64,000 nt of DNA from CAVZYN01 sp963779515. Its GTDB lineage: Bacteria; Pseudomonadota; Alphaproteobacteria; Rhizobiales; Hyphomicrobiaceae. Shown here in pieces: positions 45,378-53,993 of the stretch (its first letter is position 1; every line of letters begins with the position of its first letter). Below the pieces are notes generated by a model, which searched no databases, had not been told where the DNA came from, and saw nothing but the letters and a program-made list of their open reading frames with translations. The stretch is taken from assembly GCA_963779515.1 (NCBI GenBank), contig CAVZYN010000018.1:62001-126000 (forward strand), given 5' to 3'. The position numbers were made by a program, and so were the translations under genes.

Positions 45378-45486
45378 GCCGTCATGCCAGGCCTTGTGCC
45401 TGGCATCCAGGAACACGGTTGCTCAGATGATCGCGATGGCACGGCGTATGGATCATGGGCACAAGGCCCATGATGACGGTTGAGGG
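45378..45486. repeat. Type-D composite palindromic repeat
   Basis: A left palindrome GTCATGCCAGGC-CTTGT-GCCTGGCAT and a right palindrome CATGGGC-ACAAG-GCCCATGATGAC face each other across GGAACACGGTTGC ... GATCGCGATGGCACGG. It lies between rnpB and suhB. The gene-free stretch 45345-45662 holds this element and no ORF of note. Confidence 0.7.
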
Positions 45487-45662
45487 TGAACGATATTGCG
45501 CGATGCGTCTGAAGTGCCGAACGAAGTTAACCTTGCATGCTGACACGTCGTCGAACGCAGAGACGTGCAGCCGAGTCAAGTGTTACATCCGGCGTTGGCC
45601 ACTTGTCACCGGTCCCCCAAGCCGGTATCGCACGCGGATACCCCGAACCGAAAGCGACACCC

Positions 45663-46482
45663 GTGGCCGCCTCAGCCTTGATGAACGTGATGATCGGTGC
45701 CGCCCGCAAGGCCGGCCGCAGTCTGACCCGCGACTTCGGCGAGGTCGAGCAGCTGCAGGTGTCGATCAAAGGCCCCGCCAATTTTGTCTCACAGGCCGAC
45801 CATCGGGCCGAAGAAATCATCTTCACTGAACTCGCCAAGGCGCGCCCCGGCTACGGCTTCCTGATGGAAGAGCGTGGCGCCGTCGACGGCGACGACAAAA
45901 CCCACCGCTGGATCGTCGACCCGCTCGACGGCACCACCAATTTTCTCCACGGCATCCCGATCTTCTGCATCTCGATCGGCCTCGAGCGCGAAGGCCAGAT
46001 GGTGGCGGGCCTGATCTACAATCCCGTCAGCGACGAATTGTACACGGCCGAGAAGGGCAAAGGTGCCTTCCTCAACGATCGCAATCTGCGCGACCGCCGC
46101 CTGCGCGTCGCTGCCCGCAAATCGCTCGGCGATTGCGTGGTCTCGACCGGCATTCCCCATCGCGGCCGCGCCGAAACCAATCGCAATCGGTTCCTGAAGG
46201 AAGCCGCCGCCGCCATGCGCTGAAACCGCTGGGCTGCGGCGCACCGGGTCCGCCGCCATCGACCTCGCCTGGGTCGCTGCCGGCCGTTTCGATGCCTACT
46301 GGGAACATGCCCTCGGCGCCTGGGACATGGCGGCCGGCTTGTTGATGGTGCGGGAGGCCGGCGGCATCGTCAGCGATCTCGACGGCGACCAGAAGATGTT
46401 CGAGACCGGCGGCATTTGCGCCGGCAACCAAGCGGTCCAGAAGACCCTGCTGGCCGTGCTGCAAAAAGCCCGGACTGCTTAA
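45663..46482 (+). CDS. suhB: Inositol monophosphatase family protein SuhB (frameshifted)
   Basis: This inositol-1-monophosphatase/SuhB family protein is ~272 residues when corrected. SRKG-like IKGPANFVSQADHRAEEII, metal ligands in MEERG and WIVDPLDGTTNFLHGIP, and the C-terminal AYWEHALGAWDMAAGLLMVR are all present. In the first frame a TGA occurs at 46221 directly after AAAAMR. Skipping T46221 gives ETAGLRRTGSAAIDLAWVAA to the stop at 46482, so one base is extra. Start GTG 45663 gives the family's MAASALMNVM; ATG 45681 is the alternative. Confidence 0.9.
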
Positions 46483-46604
46483 CATCCCTGCGTTCGCTCG
46501 GTTTTTTCGGGCCGTTGCCCCAATGCGCGCACTATTTAGCGGGAAAGAGTGCGCCATGGGGCACCATCTCCGCCGTCTCCAGTTGGTAACTGGGCGCGGT
46601 TTGG

Positions 46605-46682
46605 CTAGTGTCCCGTTTCCGAAGTTCGCACACAGTCTGCCGCGCGCACACATGCGAACTTCGGAAACCAGGGGGACACTAG
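46605..46682. repeat. Long inverted repeat E1
   Basis: This hairpin has outer arms CTAGTGTCCC/GGGACACTAG and inner arms GTTTCCGAAGTTCGCA/TGCGAACTTCGGAAAC, with a 4-base bulge on one side. With E2 it fills the 46483-46799 gap, which has no gene. Confidence 0.85.
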
Positions 46683-46695
46683 ACTCATGAGTTTG

Positions 46696-46771
46696 CTAGT
46701 GTGGCTTTGGCCCGGAAGTTCCTAGGGGTGCCAGACCCGAGTGCGTAGGAACTTCCGGGCCGCCACACTAG
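46696..46771. repeat. Long inverted repeat E2
   Basis: This hairpin has outer arms CTAGTGTGGC/GCCACACTAG and inner arms GGCCCGGAAGTTCCTA/TAGGAACTTCCGGGCC. It shares only the CTAGTGT/ACACTAG ends with E1. It ends 28 bp before the MotA-like gene. Confidence 0.85.
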
Positions 46772-46799
46772 TCTTGGCCCGTGAGCGGCGGAGAGCGCG

Positions 46800-47846
46800 A
46801 TGGCAGTGGCGAGAACAGGTGACCGCGGAACGTCGGCGACGTTCCACCGGACATTGACAAAGCCGGGGGTGTTCCTTTGGCGCATGGTCGTGTTCCTGGT
46901 CCTTGTTGGATTTCTGGTCGCCATTCTGTCGAAGCAGATCTGGGACGCGCTGCTGACCAACCCCGGCCTTAATGGGCTGATCCTCGCGGCGCTGGCGGCC
47001 GGCATCATCTTCGCCTTCCGCCAAGTCATCCGCCTCTATCCCGAAATCCGCTGGGTCAACGCGTTCCGCATCGCCGATCCCGGCCTCGCCATGGCGCATC
47101 GCCCCGTGCTGCTCTCGCCGATGGCGACGATGCTGCGCGACCGCACCGGCGTGCTGTCGCTGTCGGCGACGTCCATGCGCTCGATCATGGACAGCATCGG
47201 CTCGCGTCTCGACGAAGCGCGCGATACCGGCCGCTATCTCGTCGGCCTGCTCGTGTTCCTCGGTCTGCTCGGCACCTTCTGGGGCCTGCTCGATACCATC
47301 CAACAAGTCGGCAAGACCATCGATGCGCTCGACACCCGCGGCGACGGCGTCACCGTGTTCGACGATCTGAAGCGCGGCCTCTCCGCGCCCTTGCGCGGCA
47401 TGGGCACGGCCTTCTCCGCATCCCTGCTCGGCCTCGCCGGATCGCTGGTCTTGGGCTTCCTCGATCTGCAAGCGAGCCACGCGCACAGCCGCTTCTATAA
47501 CGAACTCGAGGAGTGGCTGTCGGGCATCACCGATCTCTCGCCCGGTGCCTCGGCTGGTGTGAACGATCCGGTCTCGCGGCAATTGCTGACGGCCATCTAC
47601 GATATGCAAAAAACCGTCGCCGAACTCGGCTATCGCGTCGCCGACGGTACCAACGGGACCGGCGGCAATGCGGCTCAAGAAGAGAGTGTGCGCGACCTCG
47701 CCAAGGGCGTCGATCAACTCGTCCGCCAGATGCGCTCCGAGCAAAAGATCGTACGCGAATGGGTGGATGAGCAAGCCGCGCAACAGTCCGAGGTCGCCTC
47801 GGTTCTGAAAGACCTTGCGACCAACATTGGCCGCAAGGGTTCATAA
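46800..47846 (+). CDS. MotA/TolQ/ExbB-like proton channel protein
   Basis: This 348-residue inner-membrane protein has helices at ~27-45 and ~57-75 and then the MotA/TolQ/ExbB channel pair (TGRYLVGLLVFLGLLGTFWG and FSASLLGLAGSLVLGFLD). The C-terminus is a soluble helical domain. It is paired with the downstream OmpA-domain protein (13 bp gap), so the two should form a proton-driven motor or force-transmitting complex across the periplasm. It is not a flagellar stator by context. Confidence 0.85.
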   Translation: MAVARTGDRGTSATFHRTLTKPGVFLWRMVVFLVLVGFLVAILSKQIWDALLTNPGLNGLILAALAAGIIFAFRQVIRLYPEIRWVNAFRIADPGLAMAHRPVLLSPMATMLRDRTGVLSLSATSMRSIMDSIGSRLDEARDTGRYLVGLLVFLGLLGTFWGLLDTIQQVGKTIDALDTRGDGVTVFDDLKRGLSAPLRGMGTAFSASLLGLAGSLVLGFLDLQASHAHSRFYNELEEWLSGITDLSPGASAGVNDPVSRQLLTAIYDMQKTVAELGYRVADGTNGTGGNAAQEESVRDLAKGVDQLVRQMRSEQKIVREWVDEQAAQQSEVASVLKDLATNIGRKGS

Positions 47847-47858
47847 GGGTAACTGACT

Positions 47859-48887
47859 ATGTCGCGCGGACGCGGACGTCGCAGAGAAAACTACGGCGAG
47901 TTCTGGCCGGGCTACGTCGACGTGCTGTCGACGCTGCTCCTCGTCGTCACGTTTCTGTTGTCGGTGTTCATGGTTGCGCAGTTCTATGTCAGCCAAGAAT
48001 TGAGCGGCAAGGACAACGCGCTTCGCCGCCTGACGCGCCAGCTTTCCGAGCTGACGGGTCTGTTGTCTCTCGAAAAGGGTAAGGCCCGCAACGCCGAGGA
48101 CGAATTGTCGGCGCTGCAAGCGTCGCTCTCGAGCCTTCGTGCCGAGAATACGAAATTGGCCGGCACCGCGGGTCTCGGTGATGAACGTGCCGCGGCGGCC
48201 AGTGCGCGCGCTGCTGCGTTGAGCAAGGATCTCGACGACCAGAAGAACCTCTCGACTGAGGCAATGTCCAAGGTCGATCTCCTCAATCAGCAGCTGCTGG
48301 CGCTGCGCCGTCAGATGGCGGCGATCCAGGAGGCGCTCGGTGCCGCCGAAGCAAAGGACAAGGATTCGCAGGCGCGTATTTCCGACCTCGGTGCCCGTCT
48401 CAACGTTGTGCTTGCCAAGCAGGTGCAAGAGCTGCAGCGCTATCGCTCCGACTTCTTCGGCCGTCTGCGTGAGCTTTTGAAAGAGCGGCGCGATATCCGC
48501 GTCGTCGGCGACCGCTTCGTGTTCCAATCCGAAGTCTTGTTCCCCTCGGGTCAGGCGCAGATGACGCCCGAAGGCCTCGCCGCCCTCGATCAACTCGCCA
48601 GTGCCATCGTCGATCTCGATCGCCAGATCCCGAAGGAGATCGATTGGGCGTTGCAGGTTGACGGGCATACCGATGCGCGCCCGATCGCGAGCACCCTGTT
48701 CCCCTCCAACTGGGAACTCTCGACCGCACGCGCCGTGTCGGTCGTGAAGTATCTCGTCAGCCGCGGCGTCTCCGCTAATCGCCTCGTCGCCGCCGGCTAC
48801 GGCGAATTCCAGCCGCTCGAAGCCGGCGCCGCCGATGACGTCCTGCGCCGCAATCGCCGCATCGAACTCAAGCTCACCAACCGCTGA
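47859..48887 (+). CDS. MotB-like OmpA-domain peptidoglycan-binding protein
   Basis: This 342-residue protein has one N-terminal membrane helix (VDVLSTLLLVVTFLLSVFMV), a long periplasmic coiled coil (~50-190), and an OmpA peptidoglycan-binding domain with VDGHTDARPI, NWELSTARAVSVVKYLVSRG and NRRIELKLT. This is MotB topology and the partner of the MotA-like gene upstream. ATG 47859 follows GGGTAAC. The pair is conserved in this order with no known cargo. Confidence 0.87.
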   Translation: MSRGRGRRRENYGEFWPGYVDVLSTLLLVVTFLLSVFMVAQFYVSQELSGKDNALRRLTRQLSELTGLLSLEKGKARNAEDELSALQASLSSLRAENTKLAGTAGLGDERAAAASARAAALSKDLDDQKNLSTEAMSKVDLLNQQLLALRRQMAAIQEALGAAEAKDKDSQARISDLGARLNVVLAKQVQELQRYRSDFFGRLRELLKERRDIRVVGDRFVFQSEVLFPSGQAQMTPEGLAALDQLASAIVDLDRQIPKEIDWALQVDGHTDARPIASTLFPSNWELSTARAVSVVKYLVSRGVSANRLVAAGYGEFQPLEAGAADDVLRRNRRIELKLTNR

Positions 48888-48916
48888 GCGCTTACGTTCA
48901 ATTTCGGAGCACCCCG

Positions 48917-49477
48917 ATGGACGAGGTCAAACCTTGGACCACGCTTGACACGACCACTATCCACAAGGACCGCTGGATCGACCTCAAGGCTGAGCGCTGC
49001 CAGAAGGCGGACGGCACGCTGATCGGGCCATACTACGTCCTCCACTACCCGGACTGGGTACACGTGCTGGCATTGCTGCCCGATGATCGCATCGTATTGG
49101 TGCGTCAATACCGCCATGCCGCCAGGGCCATCGCCCATGAGTTGCCAGGTGGCATGATGGACCCAACCGATGCGTCCGCGGACGTCACGGCGCGCCGCGA
49201 ACTCCTGGAAGAGACCGGCTATCGTGCCGGCGCCCTGACGCGCGTCGGCGCCCACTCGCCCAATCCCGCCACACACACCAATCAGATCATCACCTACTGG
49301 ACACCCGAGGCGGTCAAGGTCGCCGAACCCAAACTCGAAGCCGGCGAGACGCTGAGCGTCGTTCTGATGCCGGTCGCGGATGTGCTGGCTGGTCTGACGA
49401 CCGGCATTGTCGCGCAAAGCATGCAGGTATCGTGCATCCTGCTTGGCCTGCGCGCCGCCGGCCGCATCAGCTTCTGA
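48917..49477 (+). CDS. Nudix hydrolase
   Basis: This 186-residue protein hydrolyses nucleoside diphosphates linked to another group, perhaps ADP-ribose, judging by the ADP-ribose pyrophosphatase-like WVHVLALLPDDRIVLVRQYR. The Nudix box GGMMDPTDASADVTARRELL followed by EETGY has Asp in place of the first Glu and one extra residue before the RE pair, compared with the consensus G-x5-E-x7-RE-U-x-EE-x-G-U. It is 29 bp after the OmpA-domain gene. Confidence 0.87.
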   Translation: MDEVKPWTTLDTTTIHKDRWIDLKAERCQKADGTLIGPYYVLHYPDWVHVLALLPDDRIVLVRQYRHAARAIAHELPGGMMDPTDASADVTARRELLEETGYRAGALTRVGAHSPNPATHTNQIITYWTPEAVKVAEPKLEAGETLSVVLMPVADVLAGLTTGIVAQSMQVSCILLGLRAAGRISF

Positions 49478-49483
49478 CCGGTC

Positions 49484-50551
49484 TTATTTGGTTTCGATCG
49501 CGACCCTGTCGCGCCACTCGGCGGCGGCTTTCTCGGCCTTGGTGCGGTCGGCCTTCGACAACTTGCCTGCGATTTTTTCGAGCGCCGGATCGTCGAGACC
49601 GCTGCCTTTCGCAATCAAGTGCCACTTCGCGCTTTCGACGATGTTCATCTCGACGCCGAGGCCGTTGGCATAGAGCCGCGCCAATCTATTCTGCGCGCTC
49701 GGCAATCCCTTGTCCGCGGCCGACCGCATGAACTCGGCCGCCTTTGGCTCGTCGGCGGTGAGGCCCTGACCGCGAAACAGCATGAGCGCGTATTCGAACT
49801 CGGCATCCGCCAACCCGGCTTTCGCCGCCCGGCTGATCCATCGTGCGGCTTCGAGGGCGTCCGCGGCAACGCCCGTTCCCGTCGCATAGAGCGTGCCGAG
49901 ATCGTACTGCGCCGCCGCAATTCCCTGCTCGGCCGCATATCGGAAATGTGCCGCCGCGCGGTGTGGATTTTCGGGCTTCCCGTCGCCCGTCAGAAACAGC
50001 AGTCCGAGATTGTAGTTGGCCAGCACATGGCCCGATCGCGCCGCGGCATCGAACATCTGCCCCGCACCGGCACGATTTTTCTGGATACCCTGACCTTCAG
50101 CGAGCATCACGCCGTAGGCGAACATGGCTTCGCGATCGCCAAGTTCCGCCGCACGCGCGTACCATTGCGCCGCCAGTAGCTCGTTCTTCGCGACGCCATG
50201 GCCTTCCTGATGGATGCGCGCAATCAGGGTATGCGCCTGCGGGTCACCTTTCTGCGCCGCCTTCTGCGCCAGATCGAGGGCCGTCGAGAACTTGCCCTGA
50301 TCGAACGCTTCGTACGCGGCGTCATCGCCCGCTTCGGGCTGTTTCGCGATCGTCGATGTGCCGGCCGCGACAGGCGCCGTGGGAACCGCAACAGGCTTGG
50401 CCGATTTGGCCGGCGGCGCCGTCAGCATTTTCGCGGGGCCCGACTTCGGCGCCGGCGTCACGCGCTCGGACCACGAACTCGTCTCGGCGCCAGCAGCCGA
50501 AGGCCCGGCGAGCAGCGTGACAATGCTCAAGACGATTGTATGGAATTTCAT
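49484..50551 (-). CDS. Exported Sel1-repeat protein
   Basis: The 355-residue protein has a signal peptide (LSIVTLLAGPSAAGAE) and a block of Sel1-like repeats from ~90 to ~330 (AAQWYARAAELGDREAMFAYG and similar units with A-x2-G-x2-A-x3-L-G-x2-Y spacing). Sel1 proteins are interaction scaffolds, often in envelope signalling. The start overlaps the thiE-like stop (ATGA), so the two genes are coupled. Confidence 0.88.
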   Translation of the reverse strand: MKFHTIVLSIVTLLAGPSAAGAETSSWSERVTPAPKSGPAKMLTAPPAKSAKPVAVPTAPVAAGTSTIAKQPEAGDDAAYEAFDQGKFSTALDLAQKAAQKGDPQAHTLIARIHQEGHGVAKNELLAAQWYARAAELGDREAMFAYGVMLAEGQGIQKNRAGAGQMFDAAARSGHVLANYNLGLLFLTGDGKPENPHRAAAHFRYAAEQGIAAAQYDLGTLYATGTGVAADALEAARWISRAAKAGLADAEFEYALMLFRGQGLTADEPKAAEFMRSAADKGLPSAQNRLARLYANGLGVEMNIVESAKWHLIAKGSGLDDPALEKIAGKLSKADRTKAEKAAAEWRDRVAIETK

Positions 50552-51183
50552 GCGTCGGCACCCTCTTTTAACGCTCGCGCTACGTCGCGCACAAACGTCG
50601 CGGCGTCGGCGGCCGGCAACACGACACCGACGAAATCCGCGCCCGCACGAGCCAGTGCCGCGGCATCATCAGCCGAGTCCACATCGAGCGCGACGCACGA
50701 GACTTGGAATATTTCGGCCCACCAGTCGATCAGCTCGTCGCGCTTCTCGATGCCGCGCTCCCGATCCTTCAGCGTGGCAGGCGCGCCAAAGGCGATGTAG
50801 TCGGCGCCAGCCTCGGCGAGTTCCATCGCATCATGCCGCGACACGCCGGGATCGATCCCGACAATGGCGCCGCGGCCGAGAATGTCGCGCGCCGCATCAA
50901 AGCGCGCCGCGATGTCCTTGCCGGGCGTGAGATGCACACCGTCCGCGCGCACGGTCCGCGCCAATTGCGCGTCGTCCTGCACCACCACGGCGACATTCTG
51001 CTTTTGCGCAAGCTCCACCAGCGGCTTCACCTCGCCCGCGCCGAGCGCCTGCCCCACGGCCGGCCGGATAAGGACCGACGCGACCGGCGCGGCCTTCAGC
51101 GCAGCCGCCAGCGTTTCCCGCGCGCCCTCACCGGGCGACAGGATCACATAGAGCTGGCATCCAGCATTGTTGTCGTTTGTCAC
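50548..51183 (-). CDS. Thiamine phosphate synthase-like (ThiE/TenI) protein
   Basis: This 211-residue TIM-barrel protein of the ThiE/TenI family has QLYVILSPGEG, VVVQDDAQLARTVRADGVHL, GIDPGVSRHDAMELAEAGAD and YIAFGAPATLKDRE. ThiE joins the pyrimidine and thiazole moieties of thiamine. The sequence lacks some pyrophosphate-loop residues of classical ThiE, so TenI-like or other roles are possible. GTG 51183 has GGGGGA upstream. No TPP riboswitch is visible. It is coupled to the Sel1 gene and lies downstream of fba in the original operon order. Confidence 0.82.
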   Translation of the reverse strand: MTNDNNAGCQLYVILSPGEGARETLAAALKAAPVASVLIRPAVGQALGAGEVKPLVELAQKQNVAVVVQDDAQLARTVRADGVHLTPGKDIAARFDAARDILGRGAIVGIDPGVSRHDAMELAEAGADYIAFGAPATLKDRERGIEKRDELIDWWAEIFQVSCVALDVDSADDAAALARAGADFVGVVLPAADAATFVRDVARALKEGADA

Positions 51184-51341
51184 GTGTCCAATCCCCCGCC
51201 CAATCAGCACGCCTATCGGCACGAATTCAGGCAGCACAAGGGCAGCGGCCGCGATAATCCGCTTGTCCCGATTCGAGATTGCAATATACGCGGCTGCAAC
51301 TTTAACTTGTTGTTGGCGGTCATTGAGAGTACGTTTCTCGT

Positions 51342-51626
51342 ATGCGCGAGAACGTCCAACCCGTCATGCTCGATATCCTCAAACGCGTCCAGTCCGATGT
51401 GTCTGGGCTGAAGGTTGATGTGTCGGACGTGAAGTCGCGCGTCGAGCGGATCGAAACGCGCGTCGAAGGCGTCGAAAGTCGCTTGGACCGTCTGGAAGAA
51501 CTGACGAAGAAGCAGGAGCGCAACGGCGCGGCGATCCTCGTCATGATGCGCGGCACAGTCGGAGTCTTCGACGAACGCCTCCAGCATTTGGAAGAGGACG
51601 TCCGTCTTATCAAGGAACTGAGCTGA
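51342..51626 (+). CDS. Small coiled-coil protein
   Basis: This 94-residue protein is dominated by heptad repeats (DVSGLKVDVSDVKSRVERIE, TRVEGVESRLDRLEELTKKQ). Proteins of this type are common next to accessory genes in Hyphomicrobiales and their role is unknown. It lies just left of the duplicated fba 3' end, on the plus strand. Confidence 0.65.
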   Translation: MRENVQPVMLDILKRVQSDVSGLKVDVSDVKSRVERIETRVEGVESRLDRLEELTKKQERNGAAILVMMRGTVGVFDERLQHLEEDVRLIKELS

Positions 51627-51638
51627 GGCCGGCTTCGC

Positions 51639-51804
51639 TCAAGCCACCTTCGCCCTCAACTCGCCCTTCGCGTAGCGCTTCGCCATTTCGGCGAGCGTTG
51701 CGACGCGCTTGATCTTGCTGGCTTGACCGGCCGCGTTGAACTCGACCAAGCGCTGCTTGCAGAGCTTCTGCATCGCTTCCATGGCGGGCTTTAGATACCT
51801 GCGC
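51639..51804 (-). pseudogene. Duplicate of the 3' end of fba
   Basis: Bases 51652-51804 repeat bases 52670-52822 (the last ~50 codons of fba) with only about four differences. In the fba frame it encodes YLKPAMEAMQKLCKQRLVEF through MAKRYAKGELR and then AKVA and a stop at 51639. There is no aldolase N-terminus. It may be the original fba 3' end, left behind when the toxin-antitoxin segment inserted with its own copy. Confidence 0.82.
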
Positions 51805-51852
51805 CGACTGGAACATCACCACGTCGTCGGGGTTGGTGACAGGCATTTGTAA

Positions 51853-51868
51853 TTGCATTATCTTGCAA
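51853..51868 (+). promoter_or_regulatory. Inverted repeat upstream of BrnT module 2
   Basis: TTGCA (51853-51857) and TGCAA (51864-51868) form a dyad 20 bp before the toxin start, next to a TTATCT sequence. The position suits the autoregulatory operator of a toxin-antitoxin operon. Confidence 0.4.
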
Positions 51869-51887
51869 CGGCTTGGGGAGGTTCGCC

Positions 51888-52178
51888 GTGCGCGATGATC
51901 GTTTCGAATGGGACGACGGCAAAGCGGAAAGCAATCGGCGCAAGCACGGCGTTTCGTTCGATGAAGCCAAGGACGCGTTTGACGACCCGAACGGCCTCGA
52001 CGAATGCGACGACGACGACCTCGATGAAGAATGCTGGAATCGAATTGGCGTATCGCGCTCAGGGCTACTGATCGTCTGTCATACAGAGCGCGGCGAGCGT
52101 ATTCGCATCATATCGGCCCGCAGGGCAAATAAACATGAGCAAGATCGTTACCGCAGGCAAGCGCATCCTCAAGGGTGA
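51888..52178 (+). CDS. brnT: BrnT-family toxin
   Basis: This 96-residue BrnT ribonuclease toxin has RDDRFEWDDGKAESNRRKH, VSFDEAKDAFDD, VCHTERGERIRIISARRANK and HEQDRY, the complete family pattern. GTG 51888 has GGGGAGG upstream. It is intact and serves as the reference for the broken copy at 2617-2899. An insert rich in Asp/Glu (ECDDDDLDEECWNRIG) sits in the middle. The antitoxin starts 44 bp before its end. Confidence 0.87.
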   Translation: MRDDRFEWDDGKAESNRRKHGVSFDEAKDAFDDPNGLDECDDDDLDEECWNRIGVSRSGLLIVCHTERGERIRIISARRANKHEQDRYRRQAHPQG

Positions 52179-52527
52179 CGTCTGGTATGACGACAACGGC
52201 GAAATCGGCGGCTACCCGGATCAGTGGGAGCCGCCGATAACGGATGAAGAGCGCCACATCGCGGCCCTAGCCGATCCTGACAACCCGCCGATGACTGCAG
52301 AACGGCTGGCGCGGATGCGACCGGTTTCGCGGGCGCGGTTCGTGCGCCAGAAGCTGGGACTTTCAGTGGAGGACTTCTCGGTGCGGTTCGGCATTCCGCT
52401 GGATGTGCTCCGCGCGTGGGAACGGCATCAAGCCGAGCCCGATGCAGCAGCCCGCGCGTATCTCGATGTTATCGCGGAAGCACCAGAGGCAGTGGCGGCG
52501 GCGCTCAGCAAAGCGCGGGCAGCGTGA
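52135..52527 (+). CDS. HTH antitoxin of BrnT module
   Basis: This 130-residue protein has a C-terminal XRE-like HTH (SRARFVRQKLGLSVEDFSV, FGIPLDVLRAWERHQ, AARAYLDVIAEAP). It is paralogous to the antitoxin at 2226-2651 in the HTH but not in the N-terminus (KGDVWYDDNGEIGGYPDQW), which probably wraps the toxin. It lies on the plus strand, antiparallel to fba. Confidence 0.85.
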   Translation: MSKIVTAGKRILKGDVWYDDNGEIGGYPDQWEPPITDEERHIAALADPDNPPMTAERLARMRPVSRARFVRQKLGLSVEDFSVRFGIPLDVLRAWERHQAEPDAAARAYLDVIAEAPEAVAAALSKARAA

Positions 52528-52665
52528 CGAGTTCCAGCGAATCGGCTGTTGGGGGCACGTGCCTATCGGCGACGGCGCCGAAGAAGACGATGCACGACTG
52601 ATGGATGCGTTTGATCACCCTCGCTCGTATTCGTTCTTTGAGCCAGAGTGCAACAGTCGGGGCTA

Positions 52666-53726
52666 CTAAGCCCTCAACTCGCCCTTCGCGTAGCGCTTCG
52701 CCATTTCGGCGAGCGTTGCGACGCGCTTGATCTTGCTGGCTTGACCGGCCGCGTTGAACTCGACCAGTCGCTGCTTACAGAGCTTCTGCATCGCTTCCAT
52801 GGCGGGCTTTAGATACTTGCGCGGATCGAACTCGCTCGGGTTCTCGGCGAGGATCTTGCGGATCTGCCCGGTCATCGCCATGCGGTTGTCGGTATCGATG
52901 TTGATCTTGCGCACGCCGTGCTTGATGCCGCGCTGGATCTCCTCGACCGGCACGCCCCACGTCGGCTTCATCTTGCCGCCGAATGTGTTGATGATGTCCT
53001 GCAGATCCTGCGGCACCGAGCTGACGAGCCATGCATGACAAGATGCGTGTGCGGCAGCTTGCGGTTGATCTCTTCGATCACATTCATCGCCAGCACTTTG
53101 CCGTCCGGCTTGCGCGAAAATTTATAGGCGCCATGCGACGTCCCCATCGCGATCGCGAGCGCATCGACCTGCGTTTCCTTGACGAACTTCACGGCTTCGT
53201 CCGGGTTAGTCAGCAACTGATCGTGCGAAAGCTTGCCCTCGGCGCCATGGCCGTCTTCCTTCTCGCCCATGCCGTGCTCCAGCGAGCCGAGCACGCCGAG
53301 TTCGCCCTCGACCGAGATGCCGCCGAGATGCGCCATATCCGTCACCGCCTTGGTGACGCCGACGTTGTAGTCCCAATCAGCCGGCGTCGATCCGTCCGCT
53401 TTCAGCGAGCCGTCCATCATCACTGAGGTGAAGCCGGCCTGGATCGCCGTCATGCAGGTCGACGGCTCATTGCCGTGATCGAGATGCACGCAGACGGGAA
53501 TGTGCGGATAGATCTCGGTGACCGCATCCATCATGTGTTTCAGCATGACGTCGTTCGCATAGCTGCGCGCGCCGCGCGAGGCCTGGATGATCACCGGTGC
53601 ATCGACCTCGTTGGCCGCGGCCATGATCGCCAGCGCCTGCTCCATGTTGTTGATATTGAATGCAGGCACGCCGTAGGTGTGCTCGGCGGCATGATCGAGA
53701 AGCTGACGAAGCGTGATGCGTGCCAT
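52666..53726 (-). CDS. fba: Class II fructose-bisphosphate aldolase (frameshifted)
   Basis: This is a zinc-dependent class II aldolase of the Calvin-cycle subtype (~353 residues). The N-terminal frame (from ATG 53726) has GVPAFNINNMEQALAIM, VCVHLDHGNEPSTC and VEGELGVLGSLE and breaks at HGSSA. The C-terminal frame has VPQDLQDIINTFGGKMKPTW and KINIDTDNRMAMTG. One base is missing near 53023 (-1); adding it restores HGSSSVPQD. The stop at 52666 trims the C-terminus to GELRA, whereas the left duplicate reads on to GELRAKVA. The 3' end is thus remodelled by the toxin-antitoxin insertion. Confidence 0.9.
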
Positions 53727-53993
53727 GGGGATCTCCGCAAATAGGCCGGGGCCGGGTCGTTAGGTTGCCGCGTGTTTATCCCGGCGAAGGCCCATGCAAC
53801 AAGGGCCTCCGCGCGCGCACCTGTTGGTACTTCGATTTAACATTGATGATCGTTCAATCACGATGGTCTTTTGGCGACGGCGAATCGCGCGGAATCCGTC
53901 GCGAGAGGCAGATGATCAGCCGTGCGAACATAAGGGTTGAGCCATCACCGGCATTGTTTACCGTTTCGGGAGGGTTGCACCGAGGAGAGCGTG

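Noticed and set aside
46800..48887. Zorya defence system (ZorA/ZorB-like channel pair)
   Set aside because: The MotA/OmpA architecture is similar, but no helicase or nuclease (ZorC/D/E) follows; the next gene is a Nudix hydrolase. The pair looks like a housekeeping set of this order.
51183..51341. TPP riboswitch upstream of the thiE-like gene
   Set aside because: No thi-box core (CTGAGA ... ACCTGA) is visible in the leader.
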